Assembly: GCA_001466705.2 (NCBI GenBank)
Contig: LATX02000024.1
Span: 462,477 to 526,476 of the forward strand
Length of the DNA stretch: 64,000 bases
DNA from: Moniliophthora roreri
Taxonomy: Eukaryota > Basidiomycota > Agaricomycetes > Agaricales > Marasmiaceae
Direction: 5' to 3'
The notes beneath the pieces are model-generated. The model saw only the letters and a program-made list of their open reading frames with translations. It ran no database searches and was not told where the DNA came from. This document shows positions 36,492 to 44,951 of this stretch, in pieces; positions within the stretch are counted from its first letter, which is position 1; each line of letters starts with the position of its first letter. Made by a program: the position numbers and the translations under genes.

Positions 36492-37483
36492 CTAATCATC
36501 GGGCTGGGTGTACTGGTCGAGTTCCCCAGGTTGAAGCTCTCGTTCACGAGCCCACTCCTTGATCCTGTTAAAATCCCTGCACGAGTGAAGAACAGCCAAG
36601 TTACCCAAGATTGTGTTTTCCCCTGTATCCCATTGGAATACGTTTGGACTGACGTCTACCACAAAAAATCATGATCAGCACTAGAGTATGTTGGAAGGCT
36701 GAAAATGGTCTTACCCGACGCGCACATGATAGAACGACGTATATGGTCAATGCAATGGACAACATGGTCTGTTGTGGCTGGATCCTCGACTTCATCTGTC
36801 TTCATGCTTTTGTAATAATCCGAATGCAACGTTTTGCGGATCATATTCTGAACAATCCAGCTCAACTTTTTTGTTCGAGATAAAAGGTGTCGACAAGACT
36901 CACCAGGCAATGTAGCTGATGAAAGACATCAAGCTCGACGAGATAATGGTCCGGATCATAGGTTAACCGCGTGGTTTTGTTGACAAGTTGGTCCGCTTCG
37001 CGTTTCGAGATCTTGGTAAGTTGAACTAGTCGCACGGACCTGAATCAATACTGATCTACAGCTTTAGCTTCGGTTACACCTACACGCATAAAGGTCTTCC
37101 CAGGCCTTATCCACCTCTGGTGACGGTTTTTCCCTGTAGATTTGTTCTTCGGGACCACGACGGAAAGTAACGAGCTTCTCTTCTAGCAGATGGTTTGCAG
37201 GTGCTAGCCAAGCAATTTAGATCAGTCGTGTGTTCGCTTTCATTGAGAAAATGTATCCCGACTCACAGTACAGCAACGGTTGAGTACGCTCCAACCTCGC
37301 CCAGACTACGATAACCAAAGCCAGCAAAACCACGAGGTTCATCAGAAATTGGCCAACAATGATCCCAAACCTGTGTCGACAGCGTGAAGAAGATGACGAT
37401 TCCACGTGTACATCATCATGGAGGGCAGACTCTTCCTGAAGTAGAGGGGCGTACTGTGTCGATTCGACGCCTTGCCGACCCAT
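36492..37483 (-). CDS. UstYa/DUF3328-family oxidase-like membrane protein (251 aa, 5 exons)
   Basis: Exons from the start: 37483-37267, 37203-37084, 37025-36904, 36847-36715, 36655-36492; total 756 nt, all introns GT-AG. The N-terminus (TQYAPLLQEE) is cytoplasmic. One membrane helix spans residues about 41-62. Then come the family landmarks: KLVTFRRG, PSPEVDKAWEDLYAF, LVELDVFHQLHCL (HxxHC at residues 148-152), a second HxxHC (DHVVHCID, 181-185) with Cys195, VFQWDTGE, and HSCRDFNRIKEWA. In ustiloxin, cyclochlorotine and related pathways, UstYa proteins catalyse oxidative cyclisation or other oxidation of peptides in the secretory system. All signature residues are present and no lesion was found. 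Such proteins are common in Agaricomycetes, so the link to the peptide gene at 40628 is inferred from proximity (3.1 kb, divergent). Confidence 0.92.
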
Positions 37484-38148
37484 AGGTAGTGGAAAGTGGA
37501 ATCTCTTTTCGATTTATATTTCCCACGCTCGTATCACCGCAGCATGAGGCACCTGTGCCGGGTTCAGCTGGAGTCCCCAGTTTCCTCATTTTTCATCCGG
37601 ACGACGCTGACCACGATAGGGTCTGATAAGATACACGGCCAACCGTTTCTATGGGACACCACAGGGACACGGGTGGAATAAACCAAGAATAAACAGGACT
37701 CAACGGCTTCCCTTCCACATGCAAAAGCTAGAATTTCTAATTCTGCCCGCGTCCAGGCAATTCCTAGTCTCCCCTAGGCAGACTCCCGCTCGCAAGTTCG
37801 CTAAATAAGAGTCTGCTTGAAATCACGGTCAGTTACCCGTACCTCCCTGTCCGCCTTCCCCTATATCCATATATAGAAAGAAAATGAATCATGTGACTTA
37901 ACTCTTTTCGCTTGGAGCCTTTGTTGACTCACTGGCCAACGCGCCGCATCCATCAGTAGCCCTTCGTTCCTTAACTCTATAACCCTATGATATTCCTCAT
38001 AATGCCCCTCGAGACTGTGTCTCCGCATTCCCTTGTCCGACCGCAGTCCCATTAAGGTTGCAGACAATACCTTCTATCCGCAGAAAGACAAGTGTCACGG
38101 TGCCGCTCGCGACTGAGGTGTTTCCTTTTTGAGCCTGGTATGAGTTTT

Positions 38149-38230
38149 CGCTATACGTTCCTTTCCCGGATAACCTGGAAGGTTTGGTTGTCCAAGGAGG
38201 GTTGGTTTTCCAGGAAAAGAACGTATAGCG
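38149..38230. repeat. 82 nt imperfect hairpin
   Basis: CGCTATACGTTCCTTTCC at the left pairs with GGAAAAGAACGTATAGCG at the right (18 bp, one mismatch). An inner CCTGGAA/TTCCAGG pair extends the stem. Could be a small foldback element or a structured RNA. Confidence 0.7.
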
Positions 38231-38322
38231 AGACTATTTCGATGGAACCGGAATTAGCATTAGCATTTTGGCACGCTGGTGGTGACATTGGATGGCTTCA
38301 GGACCCCCGTTTATACAGCCAA

Positions 38323-38675
38323 ATGCCTGAGTCGGATCCGGACAAAATTCCTGGAAAATTTTTCAAATGCCTGACCCCCATCCAGACAAATTTGGGCCGT
38401 TTTTTAGGGCAATGCCTGAGGCCAGGGTCCGGACAAATTTGGGACAAATCTAGCATGCCTGATACCTATTCCGGACAGATATCAGCGGGTGAAGGTGCAG
38501 ACCCCGGCTCCCTGGGCGCCAAAGATAGGAACAAGCCGGCCGAAAAGCGCCCGGCAAACCATGCAGGTGCGCACTTCTTTACCGATGCCTGAGGCAGGGT
38601 CCGGACAAAAATGACCCCTCAAGGATGCTTGAGGCGCTGTCCGGACAGCGATTTCCTTTTTTGGATCCGGACAAA
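38323..38675. repeat. Degenerate ATGCCTGA...TCCGGACAAA repeat
   Basis: At least six units pair an ATGCCTGA-like core with TCCGGACAAA (or a one-to-three base variant) about 10-20 bases downstream, with units 40-120 bp apart. A reversed ATCAGGCAT lies at about 38691. It looks like a decayed minisatellite or the subterminal repeat region of an unrecognised transposon. Confidence 0.6.
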
Positions 38676-38958
38676 TCCTCGGCCAGCTGGATCAGGCATT
38701 TGGGCGATAACCGGGGGTCCTATGGCTTCCCGTAAGGATTTTTCGCCTAAAGTCAGGCAATTAATCGTCTCGGAAGGATTATCCGAGGTTTTCCCGCATG
38801 AACCCACCGTTCTCTTAATGCAATTTGAAATAAAAAAGTCGTTCTAAATCTATTTTTATCAGGGATTTAGGGAGGCCCCTGGACCCCCTCCCTAAATGCG
38901 TTTTCGTGCGTTTTCGCCTCTCATTTCAAATTTCTCTCCTTGCCTGACCGCTCCTTAC

Positions 38959-39449
38959 CTCTTTTTGGTACGTGACTCCGGAAGACTGCCAGGCCTTCAT
39001 CCACGCAAACACGCCCAAGGTGTTGCGTATTTTACCTCCTCTATGTCATGAAGAGGGCATGACATTTCTGATCACCAACTCTGTAAGTATACTGCACAAC
39101 AGAATATAAACATAAGGGCATACTACCTCACGACCTGTCCCCAATGCATCCGGAGCTCACGGTGTTCCTTGGAACTCCAGCCTAGCCGTTCATCGAATCC
39201 TCTGAGGGCCTTACGGGAACGCCATGGTGAATTAACCGTTCATTAAAATAATTTGATATTTCTCTCAGAAAGTCGTCAGAATCGACAAATGAGAATCAAA
39301 ACCTTACGGGAAGTCAAGAGGTTCCAGATTCCACCGATTCGTATACCCGAGTTGTCGCGTGGCGAGGTGATTGGCGAGTCGGCAGAGGCTATGGTCGATT
39401 AGTATTACTCGGAAAACTCCGAACGCCAATGATGTTCTACGCACCTGTA
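38959..39449 (+). pseudogene. Unknown gene fragment, inverted paralogue of 39850-40381
   Basis: Two exon-like pieces: one around 38960-39083 (PEDCQAFIHANTPKVLRILP, ending at a gtaagt donor) and one after ctctcag at about 39269, whose best frame contains SQEVPDSTDSYTRVVAWRGD and ends FYAP at a gtaagt donor near 39449. The second matches FPQEVSDSTDLYTRVVAWQG on the minus strand at about 40250. Family unknown; probably broken because the left arm of a 20 bp inverted repeat lies inside it. Confidence 0.45.
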
Positions 39450-39499
39450 AGTACCATCCCTCGCCTTTTTATACATATATCCATCCCCAGACCCTACTG

Positions 39500-39530
39500 C
39501 CTAACCCCTAACCACCTAACCCCTAACCCA
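39500..39530. repeat. Telomere-like CCTAACC tract
   Basis: About 30 bases of CCTAACC/CCCTAACC repeats (four units, imperfect), resembling the CCCTAA repeat at fungal chromosome ends but internal here. Confidence 0.6.
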
Positions 39531-39575
39531 CCCCCGCTGAGGGTAAGCCCTTCGGGCTTACCCTCAGCGGGGGTG
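39529..39575. repeat. Perfect 22 bp-stem hairpin with TTC loop
   Basis: CACCCCCGCTGAGGGTAAGC plus CC forms a perfect 22 bp stem with its exact reverse complement across a three-base TTC loop. Strongly G/C-rich. Confidence 0.85.
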
Positions 39576-39599
39576 CGCTACACGCCATAGCCCACTTCA

Positions 39600-39616
39600 A
39601 GCCCGCTTCGCGGGCT
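39600..39616. repeat. Second TTC-loop hairpin
   Basis: AGCCCGC-TTC-GCGGGCT, a 7 bp perfect stem with the same TTC loop as the larger hairpin 25 bases upstream. Confidence 0.75.
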
Positions 39617-39849
39617 GAAAATGGGCAGATCACGCGATCTCGGAAAAGTCCGAGTAATACTAATCGACTGTACCCAGCGAGTCGGCATGCTCTTGCCAGC
39701 CATGACATAAGCTCCGTCTTCTGCTCGCTTCAAGTTTGACAAGCGTCGAAGAGTCTTCTTTCTTACCACCATCTTCTCCTCCGTTTACCCACTTTTTTAT
39801 TATGGAGATATGTAAAATTATTTCTCAAATCAATATCACAAGAATTTAT

Positions 39850-40381
39850 CTACTCTATTGAATGATAGGACCATTTTTCTGATTCTTTGCCACACGGGTT
39901 CTCGAGGGTGTAGCGAAGAGAACGGCTGCATTCGAGGTACGTTTCTGGGACTTTCGGGGTGTCATTGGGCTCAGCGATCTTGGCTGATTCCGGAGGCCAG
40001 TGAACCACTCTTTCAGCAGGTATTCCCAGGCAGATTTGCTCGTACTCTGTGACCCGCGCCTTTTCAAGGAATGCCTGTGAAACAAAGGTATGCCAGTCTT
40101 TTCCATGACAGTCAATCAGGTGTCTCTGAATGTACGTCCATACATCCCTGGATAGGACAGAACAAAGGAATATTGGTGGCTTGTGTTCGGCCAAGTGTGC
40201 CGTGTCGCCAATCACCTTGCCACGCGACGACTCGGGTATACAGATCGGTGGAATCTGATACCTCTTGCGGGAAGTCATCCATATTGTGGTGCAATTTGAC
40301 CACTGCAAAGTGCGCTTTTGCCGACGTTAGAAAATAATCCTCATGTGCACGTTTCCGCACCTTACGGGAACGATCGTTCAT
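39850..40381 (-). pseudogene. Frameshifted unknown gene, possible zinc-finger protein
   Basis: Two overlapping minus-strand frames. The upstream frame (from 40381) has VKLHHNMDDFPQEVSDSTDL and YTRVVAWQGDW, then IPLFCPIQGC. The downstream frame continues WTYIQRHLIDCHGKDWHTFV to a stop at 39850. Joined by a one-base shift they would place CPIQGC before RHLIDCH, a C2H2-like finger spacing. I read this as a gene broken by a frameshift, homologous to the plus-strand fragment at 38959-39449. Function is not known. Confidence 0.45.
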
Positions 40382-40552
40382 CCACAGAAAAACTCCAATG
40401 ATAAGTCGTACCTATCTATATTTAGATCTCGGTCCACCTGAAAGTGGCGTCCGTATGCCTGAAGATAGCGTTCGTACCGGGATGGCGACCGACAATGTGA
40501 GGCTATAAGCTTACCCAAGTCAGTTTCCAGTTGATAAGAGATAAAAGGCTGA

Positions 40553-40566
40553 GGCATAAAAGAGAG
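40553..40566 (+). promoter_or_regulatory. Candidate TATA box for the peptide-precursor gene
   Basis: GGCATAAAAGAGAG lies about 65-75 bases before the ATG at 40628; a second ATAAAAG lies about 15 bases further upstream. Spacing suits a fungal TATA element. Suggestive only. Confidence 0.4.
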
Positions 40567-40627
40567 GAAGTTGTGATTCCTGGTCCACATCCTGAGGTTT
40601 ACCTGGCAATCCATTCGTATTCTCAAG

Positions 40628-41028
40628 ATGCGCTTTTCTTTGGCTCTACTTGCCCTTGCAGTTGCCTGCGCTGCTGCTCCTGCCCCACTTGATGAAGAAA
40701 AACGTGAGGTGAGCATCTGTTCCTTCGAGAACTGATTTTGAATTGTAGAACTGATGGCATTGTTGTAGCCTGCCTTTATTGACTGGAAGAAGGATGATAA
40801 AGAAAATGGTGGGGCTTGGAAACGTGAGGTGAGCATCTGTTCCTTCGAGAACTGACCTTGAATTGTAGAACTGATGGCATTGTTGTAGCCTTTCTTTATC
40901 GACTGGAAGAAGGATGATAAAGAAAATAGTGTGGCTTGGAAACGTGGGGTGAGCATCTGTTCCTTCGAGAACTGGTCTCAGATCGCAGGTCTGACATTTT
41001 GTCTTAGGACGGAGATTACGACGCATAG
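40628..41028 (+). CDS. Kex2-processed repeat peptide precursor (73 aa, 4 exons)
   Basis: Exons 40628-40708, 40769-40828, 40889-40948, 41008-41028; introns 60, 60 and 59 nt, all phase 0, gtgagc...tag, with CTGAT/CTGAC branch-like sites. The leader MRFSLALLALAVACAAA is a textbook signal peptide. After PAPLDEE comes the first KR (residues 25-26). Exon 2 encodes PAFIDWKKDDKENGGAW plus KRE; exon 3 encodes PFFIDWKKDDKENSVAW plus KRG; exon 4 encodes DGDYDA and stop. Kex2 cleavage after each KR would free two near-identical peptides beginning Glu-Pro, which a Ste13-type dipeptidase could trim. There is no CaaX end, so it is not a lipidated basidiomycete mating pheromone. The nearest candidate modifying enzyme is the UstYa-like protein at 36492-37483. 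An antisense open frame through the same repeat is judged a shadow. Confidence 0.85.
40709..40948 (+). repeat. 120 bp tandem repeat: one intron plus one peptide exon per unit
   Basis: Two full units (40709-40828, 40829-40948) and a third intron start. The two 60 nt introns differ at only about two positions and the exons at a few. Both exons are 60 nt, symmetric, and encode one peptide plus its KR site, so units can be added or lost without breaking the frame. Confidence 0.9.
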
Positions 41029-41406
41029 GCTGAACTGGGGAGTAACGGCCAAGTTGTCCTGCTTGTCAAGGGTTAACGTTAAGGCCCTTATGTACCATGT
41101 ATATCATGATGATGTTGTGCTTGAATTGCCTGTAAATGAGATGTCCAGGAGTTATCTCACTAAACGAAATAGGCCTGCAAACGTCAGAGGGAACGGATAG
41201 AGATATATCTTGCATTCGTGTCACAAAGTCTCACTATGTTTTCTCCCTTTCCACCTGTAGATCAGCCGCCGCACTGATGGGTGTGAGCCCTGCCCGGTCT
41301 TACGCGCGCGTATATACCAATGTATAATTGTGTCAAGAAATGCATTTTGTATAGTTGGTAAACGGACAGGGCCAGTGTGACTAGCAAAAGAGGTAAGTAC
41401 TAGACC
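41029..41406. other. Intergenic, tail-to-tail between peptide gene and AspRS pseudogene
   Basis: No gene. Contains the palindrome TTAACGTTAA at about 41071 and AT-rich stretches that could serve as 3' processing signals for both convergent genes. Confidence 0.6.
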
Positions 41407-43317
41407 TCAAGGCTCTAGCATCCTTGAGTCTCTAGGGAACAGAGACGCACATCGAGTGTTGTTGAGCTTCAGGAACGACATTAGCACGCGCTCTAACCCA
41501 ATTCCTCCACCACCATACGGCAGGCATCCCGCCCGAAATGAATCCATCCATTCATCGTCTCGGGATCAACGCCGTTGGCTCACATCCTCTCCGTCAAGAA
41601 TGGTGCTTCGTGTATATGTTGGCCCTCCGAGAGTATCTCTTCGCCGCGCATGAAGAAATCGTCCGAGTTGGAGTGTATCTGTATATATAAATTGGTGAAT
41701 CGGATGACAGTAAAACGGCGGAGAGGCTCTCACTGGGTCTTTGGGATCAGGCATAGTATAGAACGGGCGCAGTTCCAGTGGAAACATGTTGATGATGAAG
41801 TAGTCGATGTCGTGTTTCGCCTTGACAATCCTACCGAGTCTCTTCTCGTTTGCGGCGCTGTGAATCAAAGACCGTCAGCTCTCTTCCGTTCGAGCTGAAT
41901 ACAGCCACTCACTCGATATCATATAACTCTTCTCTAGGGACACCAACCTCTACCAGCAAGTCAAGCGCCTCTCGGAGCGTCAGCTTCAACGTGCCCTCCG
42001 GGCCTTCTCTCCATTTAAATTCATCCGCGGGAAACTACTTGCGTACAACCTCGATCTCCTCTATCTCTCGCAGGCCCCGGAAAATGTTGATGAACAGCCC
42101 ATCCAACATCTCTACAACTTCGTGATAATGCTCCTCGATCACCATCTCCAAATCCATCCCCATAAACTCCGTGAGGTGCGTCTTGGCGTATTCTGCTTGG
42201 AAGACGGGTATACACGCTCAAAATCGGCTGCGATACACATTTGCTTTGCCAGCTGAGGCGATTGAGCGAGGTAAGCGTTACTGGAAGAGAAAGAAAGGTG
42301 AGTCGATCGGATAAGTAGCCCACGAGGATGTCTTGCCCACCTTTGAAATAGTCGACACGAAAGGAGGCTCCAAATTCCGTGACAGAACTTTGAAGCTTGG
42401 GCGAGTGTATTTCGATGAATCCATGTGAGCTCAGGCATTCGCGGAATAGGTTTCCAATAGCCGACTTGAGTTTGAAAAAGGCTTGGTTCGTCGTCGTCTA
42501 AAGGATGAAAATTATGGGATCGAGCCAAAAAACTGATGTAACTTGTACTTGCGCAAAGGTCAAGCACACGACTATTGAGACGCGTATCAAGAAGCACTAT
42601 GTTGAAGCGGGTGTCGGCGATGGCAAATTCAGGGTCTGGGCAATTCGCAGAGTCTATGGTGAACACTGGATGGCCATCAACTCCTGAAATCAAATGAAGC
42701 TAGGTCCAAATCCTGATAAGTATTTAGTGAAGATATCGCATGTGTTGGGGATGCTTACCTGCGATACATGTACCTCCACATCATAAACGCTGGTACTTTT
42801 GACGAGTTTTGCAGGAGTCTTGTGTACCATACCTTCGACAAGAATCACATCTTCCTCTGAGAGCGAAGCCATCCATTTGACCATTTGCCTCGAGACTTGC
42901 TCTGGGGTCACGAACAGCAATGCCTGAACGGAACCCGTACACTAACGGGGGTTTGGGAAAATGTTTGTTTGCGCACAAGAGGTATGCAAACGAGCTCGAA
43001 AGGACTATTTCGCCAACACGAGATGACAATGAGGAAATCTGTGCAAGGCCGCGATTGCGATTGACAGGGAAGAGCGTAAAAGTCTTGGGCAAAGTCCTGT
43101 TCTGGTTTGCGGTGCGATAAGCTGGCGGTCACGAAGGAAACCTTGTAGCATCTACAACTTCAACTTCAGCAGCGGCAGCTGCCAGATGCTGAACAGCAAT
43201 TCCCTGTTGCTTTGCGGCCTTTTCTGCCGCTTTATTTTGCTTTTCAGCTGCTCTTGCGCGTTTCTCGAGCTGGCTCTTGGACAGGTTGGTATTTTCAGAT
43301 GGTAAATTTCTAGATGA
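41407..43317 (-). pseudogene. Cytoplasmic aspartyl-tRNA synthetase pseudogene
   Basis: Ordered match to eukaryotic AspRS. Lys/Ala-rich N-terminal helix (NLSKSQLEKRARAAEKQ), then FVTPEQVSRQMVKWMASLSE and STSVYDVEVHVSQ (anticodon-binding part), NIVLLDTRLNSRVLDL, HGFIEIHSPKLQ, and the class II catalytic core NAYLAQSPQLAKQMCIAADF, THLTEFMGMDLEMVIEEHYH, KRLGRIVKAKHDIDYFI, FYTMPDPKDP, FFMRGEEIL, and motif 3 GGGGIGLERVLMSFLKL to the natural end SRMLEP. Lesions: TAG for a Gln codon before FPADEF, TGA for an Arg-type codon after the MRGEE segment, a frameshift before the motif 3 exon, at least one further stop near 42950, and no convincing start codon. A functional copy must exist elsewhere. Confidence 0.85.
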
Positions 43318-43800
43318 TAACTTTAGTGAAAGGTACATTTTCACCGATTTGCTTGGGACTCACTGTCGAGTAACTGGAGGGTGCGGGTCGGCCATCAGGA
43401 TCAAATGTTGAAGTCCAGACTTTGTTAGATTGTGACTCTGACTTGACTACAAGTGCTTCAAAGGTTATTGAGATGGTGATTTGGATTCGTTCGCCTTCTT
43501 GCCGATGATTGGGAATGAAAGGAACCTGAGAAATCGTACACCTTCGGCTTTCCCTGCAATACATTAGCATGTAGCATATGGAAGGCGAATTCATGACTCA
43601 CCATCTTGCCATTTCGAGCTGGCGCGTTTCAACGAGTCCTCTGTCCTTCGCCTTTGCATTCTATGCGTCCTCAACAGGCTCTCTCTGTGCATTTTCCAGT
43701 ATGGACAGGCACTTTTATTTCAGCGCCTCTGATTCCGAAGACACCTACGAAATGGATGTCGTAATGTCAGTGCAGAAATTTGAGAAGTTAAGTATAAAAT
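43315..43800 (-). other. Two-exon coding-like segment of unknown family
   Basis: Minus-strand frame with GLVETRQLEMARW, a GT-AG intron (about 43562-43608), then TISQVPFIPNHRQEGERIQI and KVWTSTFDPDGRP, ending at a stop near 43310. It directly precedes the AspRS pseudogene and has no clear start. May be the 3' end of an unrelated gene or a transposon protein piece. Confidence 0.4.
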
Positions 43801-44951
43801 AATACCGATCGTCGTAGCTGGAAATAAGCGGAACCAAGGGAATAGTAGAGGAATGAAACAAACGCCCGGCGTCATATCTTTCTCCGCAACGCCCACGACT
43901 CAAACCCCCTGAATCCCCAAGTCTCTGCTTTCCTCAGCTTTCATCTGCTTCAAAAGTCCTCAAAAATCGTTATATATTACTCAACTCTGGTCAGATGGAA
44001 ATATTAATGATACGGCTATGAACGTGCGTTGCCTCCCATAACTCTCTCTTCCTCACTCACTGAATATCATCAGCAGGTGCTACTCTCCAGAGTACATACA
44101 TGACATCCTTGACCCAGCAGTACATGCCGATGACTTATGAACGTCAATTCTCTACGGCTCGAGCTCAGCACATGGTCCAAAGAAGCTGAACTCTGAAGGC
44201 ATAATTTATCCTATTCTTCTCAGTGAGCATTTGCAACGCTAGATACACTGATGGGAGCTGAGCATTACCGATGTCAGGGACTCGGACTCACCTCACCCTC
44301 CTCCTTTCTGTCCAAGAACCTCATGCATCCGTCTCGTCCAACAGCCAACTGTTTATCCGTGCGGTGTTAATATCGAAGAACATCCATCATAAACGTCAGT
44401 ATACGGGAGGCGAACAAAAAATGGGCTTTTCCGGTTAAGCGTCCGGTGTAAGGAATGTAACCAAAAACGAGGAGAGAAGTGGCTAAACATACTTCTTACG
44501 ACTACCAGGGCCTGATACCCCTTGCCCAGAATTCGCTTCTGACCCAATCTCAAGCTCAGTGGCGGCTGCTCGAGGCTTTGCGATGAAAAGCCGTCCATCA
44601 TAATGGATCGGGTGTCAACATGTCAACTCTCCGATTGACTCCCAGTGTCCTTTCGGGTGCGGTATGATTAACAAGGAACAGTCAACATTCATCGGTTTCG
44701 ATTGTCTGGCTTTGTCCCGTAACGCGTGTATCGCTGCTTATTTTGGTGGAGACGTGTTTGCCATTTTTCTTCAAGAAGCATCCACTTACGATCTCTTACA
44801 GCATATGTTGCCGTGTTTCAAGTCTGGTCACTTAGTCCGAAGACACAGAAGCGGGGGCAAGCAGTGATAGGGGTACAACCTTCCGGATGTTTGAGTTATA
44901 AAGATCTCTCCTGCAAAGTCACCGGAATCCAGACTCGAACACCACCCAATC
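43801..44951. other. Intergenic, upstream of the CE4 gene
   Basis: No supported gene. The last 200 bases before 44952 are presumably the deacetylase promoter (ATAAAG near 44897). Confidence 0.5.

Larger units (their letters stand above)
37484..38940. other. Intergenic region with hairpin and degenerate repeats
   Basis: Upstream of the UstYa-like gene. No gene is supported. It holds the 82 nt hairpin (38149-38230) and the TCCGGACAAA repeat cluster (38323-38675), annotated separately. Confidence 0.6.
39394..39668. repeat. 275 bp foldback region (20 bp perfect inverted arms)
   Basis: 39394-39413 (GTCGATTAGTATTACTCGGA) is the exact reverse complement of 39649-39668. GCGAGTCGGCA occurs as a direct repeat just outside both arms (39374 and 39677). 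Inside lie the telomere-like tract and two TTC-loop hairpins. Confidence 0.75.

Noticed and set aside
36151..36495. 114-codon plus-strand frame as a gene
   Set aside because: Its end overlaps the antisense of the UstYa 3' end, and the rest shows no family motif or conserved start.
39500..39530. True chromosome end
   Set aside because: Only about four imperfect units, with unique and coding-like DNA on both sides.
40378..40956. 192-codon minus-strand open frame with 40-residue repeats as a gene
   Set aside because: The plus strand offers a signal peptide, three canonical introns at matching places, KR sites at each exon end and a stop. The minus frame is open only because the unit is a multiple of three.
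40628..41028. Peptide precursor as a basidiomycete mating pheromone
   Set aside because: It ends in DYDA with no CaaX box, has a signal peptide and has KR-flanked repeats. Known Agaricomycete pheromones are short, lack a signal peptide and are farnesylated.
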